Counted from the stretch's first letter, positions 18,798 to 28,140 are shown. The stretch: 64,000 nucleotides of DNA from Bacillus sp. SORGH_AS_0510 (GCF_030818775.1 NZ_JAUTAU010000001.1:949001-1013000); one strand, 5' to 3'. Notes: generated from the letters alone by a model not told the origin. Made by a program: numbers and translations.

Positions 18798-19930
18798 TGA
18801 ATTACGGTGTGGATGACACCTGCCACTCCTTTAACAAATAATTCTTTCGTAAAACGGGTCTCATACCTCTTGAGAGCTTCCTTGCCCATTTGCTCACAAG
18901 CGGAGGGAGATTCTATAAGTTTTTTAAGTTTTCTAACTAATTCCTCAACATTACCAGGTGGAATAATAAAACCGGTTTTTCCATCTTCAATTAATTCCGG
19001 TACACCTCCAACATTGGTTGATATGACGGGAAGTCCTATAGCCATGGCTTCAATTATTGAAAGAGGTAATCCTTCTGTATCCGAAGGCAAAATGAACACA
19101 TTTGATTGGAGTAATGCCTTCCACGGCTGATCCAGCCAACCTAGAAATAACACAGAGTTTGCGAGCCCTAATTGATGGACTAGTCTTTGTAAGGAAAGGA
19201 AATAGTCTTCTTTCAGCCATGGAGGCTTCTCGCCTATTATTTTTAGCTGGACGTTATATCCCATTTTGATAAGCTCTGCAACAGCCAAGATGGCTAGGTC
19301 CTGCCTTTTTCCTTCAATTAAAGTTCCTACCATACTTATGGTGAATTCACTGTTCTTGATGTGTGTATTTGATAGAGAGGGGCTGTCTACTCCATTATGT
19401 ACCGTGATGAATTTGTCAATCTTGTTTGGATAGAGAGTACAGTATCTATCATTTAATAGTTGAGAAACAACAATTATTTTATCTGCTGTTGTAATGCATA
19501 TTCTTCCTAATAGATTGTCAATTTTCTCTTCTCCATGGATATGCCATATGACCTTTCTACCAAGGAGTTTGGCTAGCCAGCCGATAACGAGCTGTGATCG
19601 AAATTGACTAGTATAGATGATGTCAATCCGATTCCGTAGAATAAAGAACATGACTTTTATGAAATGAGGCAGTAAGTAAAATACTTGAATAAGTAAAAAA
19701 AATAAACCGGTTCTTACTTGCCCCTTGCGGATGTTGTCAATGTGCCTACTGATAGGAATCAGAAATACACTTTTCCCATGTGCTGATACACGATGATTCA
19801 TGGGTCCGTCGGTGGAGGTAAGAAAGTAGGTTTGTAAGGCATTGTTTTCAAGTGCATTAAGTAGTTCAAGCTCACATTTTTGAGCTCCACCCCATTCCGG
19901 ACGACTCTCGTAAAATAGAATCCTCTTCAC
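18794..19930 (-). CDS. GT4 glycosyltransferase
   Basis: 378 residues, GT-B fold. The N-terminal YESRPEWGGAQKCELELL acceptor domain is followed by IWHIHGEE, and the donor domain has SMVGTLIEGKRQDLAI, then PSDTEGLPLSIIEAMAIGLP with the E-x7-E motif and STNVGGVPELI. It acts early in the repeat-unit pathway, directly after the priming transferase (3-nt gap) and before the second transferase (4-nt overlap). The donor sugar is not evident. Confidence 0.85.
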   Translation of the reverse strand: MKRILFYESRPEWGGAQKCELELLNALENNALQTYFLTSTDGPMNHRVSAHGKSVFLIPISRHIDNIRKGQVRTGLFFLLIQVFYLLPHFIKVMFFILRNRIDIIYTSQFRSQLVIGWLAKLLGRKVIWHIHGEEKIDNLLGRICITTADKIIVVSQLLNDRYCTLYPNKIDKFITVHNGVDSPSLSNTHIKNSEFTISMVGTLIEGKRQDLAILAVAELIKMGYNVQLKIIGEKPPWLKEDYFLSLQRLVHQLGLANSVLFLGWLDQPWKALLQSNVFILPSDTEGLPLSIIEAMAIGLPVISTNVGGVPELIEDGKTGFIIPPGNVEELVRKLKKLIESPSACEQMGKEALKRYETRFTKELFVKGVAGVIHTVIQ

Positions 19931-19933
19931 AGC

Positions 19934-20566
19934 CTATCTCCACCCTTTTGAGAACAAGATAACGGGAATTGATTTTAAAAAAATCTTTAAGTCTAGTAAA
20001 AATGAAAATTGATAAATATATTGTAAATCCAATTCAAGTTTTTCACTGGGGGAAAGCTCGTAACCTCCGTTGATTTGTGCCAAACCAGTAATTCCAGGTT
20101 TCACTTGCAGACGGTTACGAAAATTAGGAAGGTCTTTTTCAAACTCTTCAATGAAGACTAAGCGCTCGGGTCGTGGACCAATGATGGACATTTCCCCGCG
20201 CAAAATATTAAAAAACTGTGGAATTTCATCGATTCGATATTTTCTTAAATAATAGCCAACTTTTGTGATTCTTGGGTCAAAATGGTCTGCCCATTGAGGA
20301 CCATTCTTTTCTGCGTCCGTATGCATGGTTCTAAATTTAATTATATAAAACGGAACCCCACCCAGTCCTATTCGTTCTTGTGTGTAAAAAACGGCTCCGG
20401 GTGAATCTGCTTTAATCAATAGAACGACCAAAAGGAATAAAGGAGAAAGCGTGGTTAAGAAACAAATACTAATAACGATATCAATGGCATGTTTGACACT
20501 GGAATAAAGTATTTTGCTTTTTGGCAGCATTTCGTTATGGGGATTAATCTCATTGAGTAATTTCAT
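19934..20566 (-). CDS. Undecaprenyl-phosphate sugar phosphotransferase (EpsL-like)
   Basis: 210 residues, with one N-terminal hydrophobic hairpin (IDIVISICFLTTLSPLFLLVVLL) and the cytoplasmic catalytic domain of the bacterial sugar transferase family: FYTQERIGLGG, KFRTM, LRKYRIDEIPQFFNILRG, IGPRPE, KPGITGLAQING. It transfers a sugar-1-phosphate from a UDP-sugar to undecaprenyl phosphate and starts repeat-unit assembly. The short, single-domain size matches the EpsL/PglC-like subgroup. It is the first gene of the cluster, with AAGGAGG about 10 nt before the ATG. Confidence 0.88.
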   Translation of the reverse strand: MKLLNEINPHNEMLPKSKILYSSVKHAIDIVISICFLTTLSPLFLLVVLLIKADSPGAVFYTQERIGLGGVPFYIIKFRTMHTDAEKNGPQWADHFDPRITKVGYYLRKYRIDEIPQFFNILRGEMSIIGPRPERLVFIEEFEKDLPNFRNRLQVKPGITGLAQINGGYELSPSEKLELDLQYIYQFSFLLDLKIFLKSIPVILFSKGWR

Positions 20567-20713
20567 CAGACTCGCTCCTCCTTATCACTGCAACTCATCA
20601 CTTTGTAAAAGTAAGCATATATTTTGAATTATATTACAAAAGTCCTATGTAATCTATAAGGAATTTGTGAATAATAATATTATTGTAAATAGAGAGAAAA
20701 TTCTATTTAATGG

Positions 20714-20722
20714 TGTTACAAT
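20714..20722 (+). promoter_or_regulatory. Extended -10 promoter for galE
   Basis: TGTTACAAT, an extended -10 (TGnTACAAT), lies about 50 nt before the galE start. No good -35 is seen at 17 bp. The same AT-rich intergenic region must also hold the divergent promoter of the polysaccharide operon, which I could not place. Confidence 0.45.
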
Positions 20723-20775
20723 CATGGTAGATGTCAGGAAATGATGATTTTTTGATAGAGGGGAATGGTTTGGTT

Positions 20776-21810
20776 ATGGCGGTTTTGGTTACAGGCGGAG
20801 CAGGGTATATTGGTAGTCATACATGTGTGGAACTACTAAATAGCGGTTACGAGATTATCATTCTAGATAATTTTTCAAATAGCAAGCCAGAATCATTACA
20901 GAGAATCAGCCAAATTACTGGTAAGGATTTTAGCTTTTATGAGTTAGATTTGTTGGATGCTATGGGGTTGAGAAGCTTGTTTGCCAATCATTCCATAGAG
21001 GCAGTGATTCATTTTGCTGGATTAAAAGCTGTTGGAGAATCGGTCCATATGCCCCTCTACTACTACCAAACTAATATAATGGGAACACTGAATCTTTGTA
21101 CGGTGATGAAGGAATTCGGTGTCCATAAACTAGTATTTAGTTCATCTGCTACAGTTTATGGTGTGCCGGAAAGAGTACCTATTTCAGAGGATTGTAAATT
21201 GAATGCAACCAATCCTTACGGACGAACTAAGTTGATTTTAGAGGAACTATTCAGAGATTTGTATAACTCGGATGATAGATGGAGTATTGCGCTATTACGT
21301 TATTTTAATCCGATTGGTGCACATGAAAGTGGCTTAATTGGTGAAGACCCTAATGGTTTCCCGAATAATTTAATGCCGATCATTACTCAGGTTGCCATGG
21401 GGACCATGAAGGAGCTCCTGGTATTCGGAAGTGATTATGCAACAGTTGATGGAACTGGTGTAAGAGACTATATTCATGTAATTGATCTTGCTAACGGGCA
21501 TCTTAAAGCCTTAGAGAAAGTCATGTTTTCAGTGGGAATAGAAGCATACAATCTAGGAACAGGCACCGGATATAGCGTTTTAGAGTTAATTGCTGCATTC
21601 GAAAGAGAAACCGGAGTAAAAATCCCTTACCGAATGAGTGATAGAAGACCAGGAGATATTGCCATCTGCTATGCGGATCCATCTAAAGCAAAATATGAAC
21701 TAGACTGGAGAGCAACAAGAAGAATAGAAGACATGTGTCGAGATTCATGGAAATGGCAAAAGAAAAATCCAGAAGGATACCAATCCGGGGTCAGTCCCTC
21801 ACTGCTTTAA
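20776..21810 (+). CDS. galE: UDP-glucose 4-epimerase
   Basis: About 344 residues from ATG 20776 (MAVLVTGGAGYIGSHTC), the conserved GalE N-terminus; a TTG at 20770 is better spaced from the GAGGGG ribosome site and may be the real start two codons earlier. The NAD-binding GGAGYIG motif, the SSSATVYG segment, the catalytic YGRTK (Y-x3-K) and the RYFNPIGAH segment are all present. It interconverts UDP-glucose and UDP-galactose (or the N-acetyl forms) and, placed divergently from the cluster, probably supplies sugar donors for the exopolysaccharide. Confidence 0.93.
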   Translation: MAVLVTGGAGYIGSHTCVELLNSGYEIIILDNFSNSKPESLQRISQITGKDFSFYELDLLDAMGLRSLFANHSIEAVIHFAGLKAVGESVHMPLYYYQTNIMGTLNLCTVMKEFGVHKLVFSSSATVYGVPERVPISEDCKLNATNPYGRTKLILEELFRDLYNSDDRWSIALLRYFNPIGAHESGLIGEDPNGFPNNLMPIITQVAMGTMKELLVFGSDYATVDGTGVRDYIHVIDLANGHLKALEKVMFSVGIEAYNLGTGTGYSVLELIAAFERETGVKIPYRMSDRRPGDIAICYADPSKAKYELDWRATRRIEDMCRDSWKWQKKNPEGYQSGVSPSLL

Positions 21811-21829
21811 CGTGGCGGGGGACTGTCCC
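21787..21829 (+). repeat. Degenerate two-armed palindrome repeat
   Basis: GGGGTCAGTCCCT left arm, CTGCTTTAACG centre and an intact GGGGGACTGTCCC right arm. The left arm has mutated, so the hairpin is weakened. It overlaps the galE stop region. Confidence 0.75.
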
Positions 21830-21858
21830 TTCATTGTTGATTTCGTGGAGTCAGACTA

Positions 21859-21901
21859 GCCGAAACGACCCACCGCTCGCTTCTTGAGCGAAAATCAACA
21901 G
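21859..21901 (-). repeat. Fragment of MITE-like repeat family II
   Basis: The stretch ACCGCTCGCTTCTTGAGCG followed by AAAATCAACA is shared with the larger copy at 22226-22440. Only this end survives here. The rest of the 700-bp gap between galE and the subtilase gene (about 21910-22220) is AT-rich with no gene or clear promoter that I can see. Confidence 0.55.
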
Positions 21902-22225
21902 ACAAGTTCAACAGAGCTTTATTAAAAGGAAATAGAGTCGATTCAGAAGCTTCCGTTTTCCCTTTTTAGGACTTTACTACTAGGTGAATATAAAGTACAA
22001 TTAAATAACTGAATATTCACTTTTTTAGACAACGAAACCTTAACTCTCTCTCAATTTTTCTCCAACTTGTACCACACATCATAATTTCTCTTAATTATTA
22101 AGTAAAATAGTAGGTATAAATGGTTCTATATCATACATAAAGTAGGATAGTTTCTCTGCTATTTTAGAAGTTTTTAGGCATTCCCCTACTTTTTTATATT
22201 ATGGCTGTTTTTTTAAGAACAGTGT

Positions 22226-22440
22226 TGATTTTTACACCCGTTAATTGGTGCGGAAGGCACGAAGACTCCTCGAAAATGCTATCGCATTTCCTTCGTGCGG
22301 TGTAGATTCGATGACAATGTCCTGTAGGAATATGGTTCAGGGGAGCCCCCGGAGGCGTAGGCTACGTGGAGTCTCGCCGAAATACCCCCGTACCGCTCGC
22401 TTCTTGAGCGGAAACCAACAGGTAAATTTAACAGTGCCTA
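22226..22440 (-). repeat. MITE-like repeat family II, full copy
   Basis: About 215 bp, in inverse orientation to the copies at 59271 and 63397. Shared landmarks: GCTCAAGAAGCGAGCGG, TTTCGGCGAGACTCC, CTCCCCTGAACCATA, and the GCACGAAGGAAATGCGATAG hairpin. The ends carry loosely inverted AACAGTGTT-type sequences. No ORF is encoded, so it would need a transposase in trans if mobile. Confidence 0.65.
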
Positions 22441-22446
22441 TATTTT

Positions 22447-22457
22447 AAAGGAGGTGA
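22447..22457 (+). promoter_or_regulatory. STAB-SD-like leader element
   Basis: AAAGGAGGTGA, a perfect anti-SD complement, lies about 55 nt upstream of the TTG start of the subtilase gene, which has its own GGAAGG site. Only a very short frame follows it. It repeats the arrangement upstream of the nucleotidase gene, so ribosome docking for mRNA stability is a better guess than coding. Confidence 0.45.
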
Positions 22458-22509
22458 ACACATTATTTTATTGCGGAAAATTTCATAGTTTTGAAAGGGG
22501 ATTGGAAGG

Positions 22510-25500
22510 TTGAAGGGTAGGAATAGGCGGAAATTAGGTATCAATTATCTAGTATTAACAATTATTTTCACCATGCTTTTCCCATCATATGGGGCTGCAG
22601 CTACGCAACGATTAGAGAAAAAAGAGAACATAGTAAGCAATGAATCTAACTCATTAGCAAAAAATCTAATTGCACAGCAAAAGGCAGCTTTAGCTCAAGG
22701 ACCTGTTTTGCATCCCAGTCTAAAAAACCTTAAAGGCAATCAAGAAGTCGCCGTCATTGTTGAGTTGTCTGAATACCCAGTTGCTTTAGTTAAAGGAATC
22801 AACAAACAAGCTGGTAAGTCGACTTCAAAAACAGAAGAAAAGGCGATTCAACAAAAAGTTATTACTCAACAGCAAAAATTTAAAACCAACCTAAGTGCAA
22901 AGGGCATTGCGGCAAAGGTTGGCTTTACTTACAACTACACCTTCAACGGATTGGCCTTAAAATTAAAAGCTAGTGACGTGGCGAAGCTTCTTTCAGTTGA
23001 TGGTGTTAAATTAGTCGAACCAGATGCAGAAAAAGTTGCACTTGGAGAAAAAGTTGTGCCTGGTGATCAAAAGAATGCAACCATGAATACGAGCAATCCA
23101 TTCTTAGAAGTTCCATCTGTTTGGGGCTTAGGCTATCAAGGACAAGGGGTAAAAGTAGCAGTCCTTGATACTGGGATTGACTATAATCACCCTGAGTTTG
23201 AGGGCGTATACAAAGGTGGATACAACTTTATCGATCAGTCCAACTCTGCGAACTATGCACGAACTAGAGCTGCGGATGATCCATATGAAACGACTCCTTT
23301 AGATCGTCCGGGCAATAAAGCGGAGTTTAATTCCGATGGTAGTGCCTTCTATACCGAGCACGGTACACACGTTGCTGGAACCATTGCGGCACAAGGGAAA
23401 AATCCATTTGGGATCAAAGGTCTTGCTCCAAAGGTAGATTTATATGCCTACCGCGTATTAGGTGCCTATGGAAGCGGTGCTAACTCTGGCATTATTGCAG
23501 CCATTGATAAAGCCGCCCAAGAGAAAATGGATATTATCAACCTATCATTAGGTGGCAGCAATAATACCCAAACCTCTTCAGACGCGATTGCTATTAACAA
23601 TGCTGCCCTTGTGGGTGTAACGGCTGTCATCGCAACTGGTAATGACGGTCCAAATCGCGGAACAATTGGAAGTCCTGGGGTAGCTGCATTTGCTATTTCT
23701 GTAGCAAACTCTACTGTTCCTGAAACAACAAAGGCTGGCCAAGCGACTGTAACAGCTGAGGGAACCGCACCAACTCCCTATAATATGAACCTTATGGGTT
23801 GGAAATTCGGTACAGAGCCAAGTGATTTATTAACAGGTACTTATGACGTTGTAGCTGTTCCAAACTTTGGAGTAGATGCCGATTATACAGGCTTAGACGT
23901 CAATGGAAAAGTAGCCCTTGTTTCTCGTGGAGGCGGTATTGCGTTCGTTGATAAAATTGCTGCAGCGAAAAAAGCAGGAGCAGTGGCTGCGATTATTCAT
24001 AATAATACGGGAACTACTCCAGCAGGAATTTTCCTAGGGGATTCGTTCCATTTCATTCCGACATTTGATATGTCAACTACAGATGGTACTGCGCTTAGAA
24101 CTGCGTTAGCAACGAAAAAGGCGACTGTGACTTTTGGTAATTTTACTTCTGCCAAAACGGCTGGAGATGATATCAATAGCTCAAGTTCACGTGGACCAGC
24201 AAATCCGAATTTCGATTTGAAGCCAGACGTGTCTGCTCCAGGTACGAATATCATGTCGTCGGTTCCAGCTTATGGAAAGGATTATCCAAACGCTGATTAC
24301 TCTGAATCCTATGATCGTTTCACTGGAACAAGTATGGCAACTCCGCATGTTTCAGGTATTGCTGCGTTACTAAAATCAGAACATCCTGATTGGACACCAT
24401 TTGATCTGAAGGTAGCGATTTCCAATACATCGAAACAACTAGATGTAACCAAATATGATGTTTTCTCACAAGGACCTGGACGAGTGCAACCGTTAAAGGC
24501 TGCAACTACTGAGGCATTAGCCTATTCCACCGATCAGACAAGTTTCTCCGGAAAAACCTATCAAAATATCAAAGGTACGGTTACATTCGGTAACGTGGCA
24601 ACAAGCACCACCGCTGAATCCAAGGTAGTAAGAGATATTGTCGTGAAAAACCTAACTGGGGAAGCAAGTGATTATACTGTTACAGTGCAAACAACAAAGG
24701 CGGCAACGGGTACGTTAGCAGCTGCAAAAGTATCGGTTGATCAATCAAGCTTTAACCTGGCTGCTTCAGGAGAACAAGCGTTAAAAGTAACATTAGATGT
24801 TCCAAAAGGATCGGGAACAAGCGGAAATGAAATTTTAGGTTATATCCATATTACGAATGGTAAAACGAAATTAATATTACCGTTTGCTGGTAACTTTGCT
24901 CCTCCAACTGGCTTAAAGAGCTACTCAATTGATAGTAAAGTGATCTCACCAAATGGGGATGGAAAATTAGACAGCACAACGTTACGTTATGAATTCCATA
25001 ACCGTCAATACACCACTTATATTGAAGTCTGGGATGCCTTCCATCAGGAAGCCGGTGAATATGGTGACGGATATTTAGGCTACTTACTTGCTTCCTCTTC
25101 TACAACAGTTGGAGCAAAAACACTTGCCTTCAATGGACAGTATACGGATTGGGGAACAAGCAAGAAAGTTCTTGCTGCTGACGGTGTATACACGATTGAT
25201 ATTACCACTTTAAACCAAGCTCAAACAGCGGTTGCTGCTTCAGGATGGGTTGGACCGATTTTTGTTAAAACAAAAGCTCCAACCATTGTAACTGAAGCCA
25301 GTTATACGACAAACACGACTAAATTTGACCTATCCGGAAGCCTGAATGACTCGTATATCGATTGGGAACCAGGTGTTGAAGAGGTATTTGAAGAAGGGTA
25401 TGACATCAATTCGAAACTAAAAGCGAAGTATCAATTAACAAATAGCAAAGGTGAAACACAAGTAGGAACAACGGCTATTACACTTAATCAAGATGGTTCT

Positions 25501-26709
25501 TTCAATATCTCCATAGATGGCTTGACTGAAGGAGATAACAAAGTCAAGATTATGGTCGATGATGATGCACAAAACTCTGCTTCAAAAGAAATCACCGTCA
25601 CAAGAAAGGCCGCTGATCCAGAACCAAATCCAGATGCAGGTAAAGGTCAATTATTATTGGATGGCCAACCATTAGCTAACATTACATTCAGCGTGTATAC
25701 AGCTGGTGCAAACCAAGTTTGGTACGATTTAAAATCCGATACAAATGGAAACTTCACACATAATCTTCCAGATGGAGATTATAAGATTGATGGTGTCTGG
25801 GCCGCTCCGACTTGGTATCCATTAAACGGATCCTTTACGATTAAAAATGGTCTTGTAAATGGAAACAAATTAGTCATTAACGCGAATGATTATCAAGTTC
25901 CAATAGACCCAGCCAAATGGAACATTGCAGGTAAATTAACGAAAAATGGCGATGCATTTGCTAACATCACCTTTAGCGTCCATACACTTGATGGCGCCAA
26001 CTGGTACGATACACGAACAGACGCGAAAGGGAATTTCGCAGTCAAGGTGCCAGATGGAACGTATCAATTAGATGGAATATGGGAAGCAGCAAAAGGCAAG
26101 TGGCATGTATTAAATCAACAATTTACTGTAAAAGATGGGAAGCTAGTGGGAGGAGACCAATTACTCGTCAATGTGACTTCTGTTGATGGAAATGTAACGG
26201 GTACTTTAAAACAAGGGGATGCTCCATTAGCGAATACGATCTTCAGTGTTCATACGACAACTGGTGTTTGGTATGATGCACAAACCGATGCGAACGGTAA
26301 CTTTAAGTTCAGTCTACCAGATGGATCTTACAAGCTTGAAGGTATTTGGGTTGATAAAGATGGCAAATGGTATGAGCTACAAAAGGAATTTACTGTTTCT
26401 GGTTCACTTACGCTTGATGTGACGATTCCGACTGCACCAGTTAAAAACGTGACAGGTGTATTAACGAAAGGAACAGAAGCGTTAGGCAATGTTGTTTTTA
26501 GTTTCCATTCCACTAGTGGTGATCAATGGTTTAATGCGAAAACAGCTGCAGACGGAAGCTTTGGTCTGGTCGTACCAAATGGATCCTATCAATTAGATGG
26601 TATTTGGTTAGAATCTGAATCGAAGTGGTATGTATTAAATCTTAAATTTAGTGTCGAAGATGGAAAATTAGTTGGAATGGATCAATTGCGTATTAATCTT
26701 TCTAACTAA
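22510..26709 (+). CDS. Secreted subtilisin-like protease with four beta-repeats
   Basis: 1399 residues, TTG start. Signal peptide (~1-33), inhibitor I9 propeptide (~75-172), S8 catalytic domain with Asp in VAVLDTGIDYNHPEF (~219), His in EHGTHVAGTIAAQG (~283) and Ser in GTSMATPHVSG (~608), interrupted by a PA domain (~420-540, GKVALVSRGGG). An Fn3-like domain (~680-800) and a second beta domain starting ISPNGDGKLDSTTLRYEF follow. Four tandem carboxypeptidase-regulatory-like repeats (~1035-1399) match, in order, those of the 5'-nucleotidase at 5775. It degrades proteins outside the cell. No LPXTG or SLH anchor is visible, so the repeats may hold it at the surface (inference). Confidence 0.92.
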   Translation: MKGRNRRKLGINYLVLTIIFTMLFPSYGAAATQRLEKKENIVSNESNSLAKNLIAQQKAALAQGPVLHPSLKNLKGNQEVAVIVELSEYPVALVKGINKQAGKSTSKTEEKAIQQKVITQQQKFKTNLSAKGIAAKVGFTYNYTFNGLALKLKASDVAKLLSVDGVKLVEPDAEKVALGEKVVPGDQKNATMNTSNPFLEVPSVWGLGYQGQGVKVAVLDTGIDYNHPEFEGVYKGGYNFIDQSNSANYARTRAADDPYETTPLDRPGNKAEFNSDGSAFYTEHGTHVAGTIAAQGKNPFGIKGLAPKVDLYAYRVLGAYGSGANSGIIAAIDKAAQEKMDIINLSLGGSNNTQTSSDAIAINNAALVGVTAVIATGNDGPNRGTIGSPGVAAFAISVANSTVPETTKAGQATVTAEGTAPTPYNMNLMGWKFGTEPSDLLTGTYDVVAVPNFGVDADYTGLDVNGKVALVSRGGGIAFVDKIAAAKKAGAVAAIIHNNTGTTPAGIFLGDSFHFIPTFDMSTTDGTALRTALATKKATVTFGNFTSAKTAGDDINSSSSRGPANPNFDLKPDVSAPGTNIMSSVPAYGKDYPNADYSESYDRFTGTSMATPHVSGIAALLKSEHPDWTPFDLKVAISNTSKQLDVTKYDVFSQGPGRVQPLKAATTEALAYSTDQTSFSGKTYQNIKGTVTFGNVATSTTAESKVVRDIVVKNLTGEASDYTVTVQTTKAATGTLAAAKVSVDQSSFNLAASGEQALKVTLDVPKGSGTSGNEILGYIHITNGKTKLILPFAGNFAPPTGLKSYSIDSKVISPNGDGKLDSTTLRYEFHNRQYTTYIEVWDAFHQEAGEYGDGYLGYLLASSSTTVGAKTLAFNGQYTDWGTSKKVLAADGVYTIDITTLNQAQTAVAASGWVGPIFVKTKAPTIVTEASYTTNTTKFDLSGSLNDSYIDWEPGVEEVFEEGYDINSKLKAKYQLTNSKGETQVGTTAITLNQDGSFNISIDGLTEGDNKVKIMVDDDAQNSASKEITVTRKAADPEPNPDAGKGQLLLDGQPLANITFSVYTAGANQVWYDLKSDTNGNFTHNLPDGDYKIDGVWAAPTWYPLNGSFTIKNGLVNGNKLVINANDYQVPIDPAKWNIAGKLTKNGDAFANITFSVHTLDGANWYDTRTDAKGNFAVKVPDGTYQLDGIWEAAKGKWHVLNQQFTVKDGKLVGGDQLLVNVTSVDGNVTGTLKQGDAPLANTIFSVHTTTGVWYDAQTDANGNFKFSLPDGSYKLEGIWVDKDGKWYELQKEFTVSGSLTLDVTIPTAPVKNVTGVLTKGTEALGNVVFSFHSTSGDQWFNAKTAADGSFGLVVPNGSYQLDGIWLESESKWYVLNLKFSVEDGKLVGMDQLRINLSN

Positions 26710-26801
26710 CCAAGTGTAAGAGTGCCGGCCTTTATTTTCTGGGGTCGACTTTTTTGAAACGTGTGTTTGTTTGAGAACTTTCTTAGAAAGGAGCCAGTCC
26801 T

Positions 26802-27155
26802 TTGTTTAAAAAATTTGTTCTGCTTGTACTAACATCCCTACTAGTGGCATCGCTTATTTCATGCTCAAAAGATAAGGAAGCGACTAAGACGGCTGACAAA
26901 TCGGAAGTTTCTACTGCAAAAGAATTGAGCACAAAAGGTAAAGAGAGAGCGGAAAAGACTCCAAAAAGCGAGGCACAATTAGCAAGTGAGCTAGTGTTGA
27001 AAAATACAAAACTGGTCAAAGTCTTTAGTATCAATCAACAGATCAGCGAAAATGACAAAGAACTTGGCCCTTTTTATTTAGTTAGAGGAGTAGATGAAAA
27101 AGGTAGAAAAACAGAAGTATGGGTTAACAAAGGAAAAATTTATTACATTAAATAA
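26802..27155 (+). CDS. Small lipoprotein, paralogue of 14250
   Basis: 117 residues, TTG start after AAAGGAG. The lipoprotein signal LLVLTSLLVASLISCSKD puts cysteine at about residue 21. A shorter charged linker (to ~residue 62) is followed by the same C-terminal domain as the protein at 14250: LKNTKLVKVFSI, LGPFYLVRGVD, KTEVWVNKGKI. Function unknown. It follows the subtilase gene as its paralogue follows the nuclease gene, suggesting a role tied to secreted enzymes or the wall. Confidence 0.75.
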   Translation: MFKKFVLLVLTSLLVASLISCSKDKEATKTADKSEVSTAKELSTKGKERAEKTPKSEAQLASELVLKNTKLVKVFSINQQISENDKELGPFYLVRGVDEKGRKTEVWVNKGKIYYIK

Positions 27156-27161
27156 AAAGTA

Positions 27162-27204
27162 GGGACAGTCCCCCACCGCTTTAGCGCAGTGGGGGACTGT
27201 CCCC
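27162..27204 (+). repeat. Two-armed GGGGACAGTCCCC hairpin repeat
   Basis: GGGACAGTCCCCCAC arm, apical CGCTTTAGCG, and GTGGGGGACTGTCCCC arm. Lies between the convergent lipoprotein and LCP genes, 7 nt after the first stop and 9 nt before the second, where a bidirectional terminator would be expected. Confidence 0.9.
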
Positions 27205-27213
27205 AACAAATGA

Positions 27214-28140
27214 TTATAAATCCAGCTGTGCACGTAAGATGTTTTGTACGCGCTGCTTTTCTTCTGCAGAAACTAATCCGTAGTAGATGTTGTTGATTCG
27301 AGTTCCTTCTTCTTTTAGCTCCATTTGCTCAATTGTTGTATCCTTCACGTCGTAGCCTTTTTGAATAGACACGATTTGTTTGAAGGTCAGGTTCGTTTTC
27401 ACGTTTTTACCAAGCACGTCAAAAATGCCAGCAAAGTTTTTCAAGCTGGAGAAGCTTGCGCCCTCATCAATGACACCCTGAATAATTTCACGCTGTCTCA
27501 TTTGACGGCCGAAATCGCCGCGAGGGTCTTCGTGTCTCATTCGAGTATAGCTCAACGCTTCTGCACCACTAAGCTTCAACTTACCCTTCGCAAAATGGAA
27601 ACCATCCTGCGTGAATTCTAAATCGTTATTCACTGTCACACCGCCAACCGCGTCCACCATATCCTTAAAGCCTTCCATGTTCACCTGGATATAGTAATCG
27701 ATCGGAATATCAAGGAAATCCTCCACCGTATTCATCGCCATCGGCACACCGCCGAATGCGTAGGCATGGTTAATTTTATCTACTTTTCCTTTTCCGGCAA
27801 TCTCCGTGCGAGTATCACGTGGAATGCTCAGCATTTTTACCGTATGATTCTTCGGATTCACCGTCAACACAATCATCGTGTCCGAACGGCCCTTATCCCC
27901 TTCACGCTCGTCCACACCAAGCATTAACACGGAAAATGGCTCCTTGTTCTCCACCACAACTGGTTCCTTGCGTTTATCTGATTTTCGGTCAAACGCCTGA
28001 TGCATCGAATCAACCGCGTTATTTAAAGATTTATATACAGAGTAACCGTACGCACCGCCGCCGATTCCTATCGCAAGAAGGATGGCGCCCGTCACTTTTA
28101 CCCATTTTCTTAACTTTCTTTTCTTTTTTCGAGCTCTCAT
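27214..28140 (-). CDS. LytR-CpsA-Psr (LCP) family protein, TagU-like
   Basis: 308 residues: a basic N-terminus (RARKKKRKLRKWVK), one membrane segment (~16-35), then the extracytoplasmic LCP domain with FSVLMLGVDEREGDKGRSD, SIPRDTR, the KINHAYAFGG segment and the arginine-rich RMRHEDPRGDFGRQMRQREI. These residues bind polyprenyl pyrophosphate. LCP enzymes attach teichoic acids or polysaccharides to peptidoglycan; the nearby polysaccharide cluster is a possible source of substrate. The ATG follows TAGGAGG. Confidence 0.92.
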   Translation of the reverse strand: MRARKKKRKLRKWVKVTGAILLAIGIGGGAYGYSVYKSLNNAVDSMHQAFDRKSDKRKEPVVVENKEPFSVLMLGVDEREGDKGRSDTMIVLTVNPKNHTVKMLSIPRDTRTEIAGKGKVDKINHAYAFGGVPMAMNTVEDFLDIPIDYYIQVNMEGFKDMVDAVGGVTVNNDLEFTQDGFHFAKGKLKLSGAEALSYTRMRHEDPRGDFGRQMRQREIIQGVIDEGASFSSLKNFAGIFDVLGKNVKTNLTFKQIVSIQKGYDVKDTTIEQMELKEEGTRINNIYYGLVSAEEKQRVQNILRAQLDL

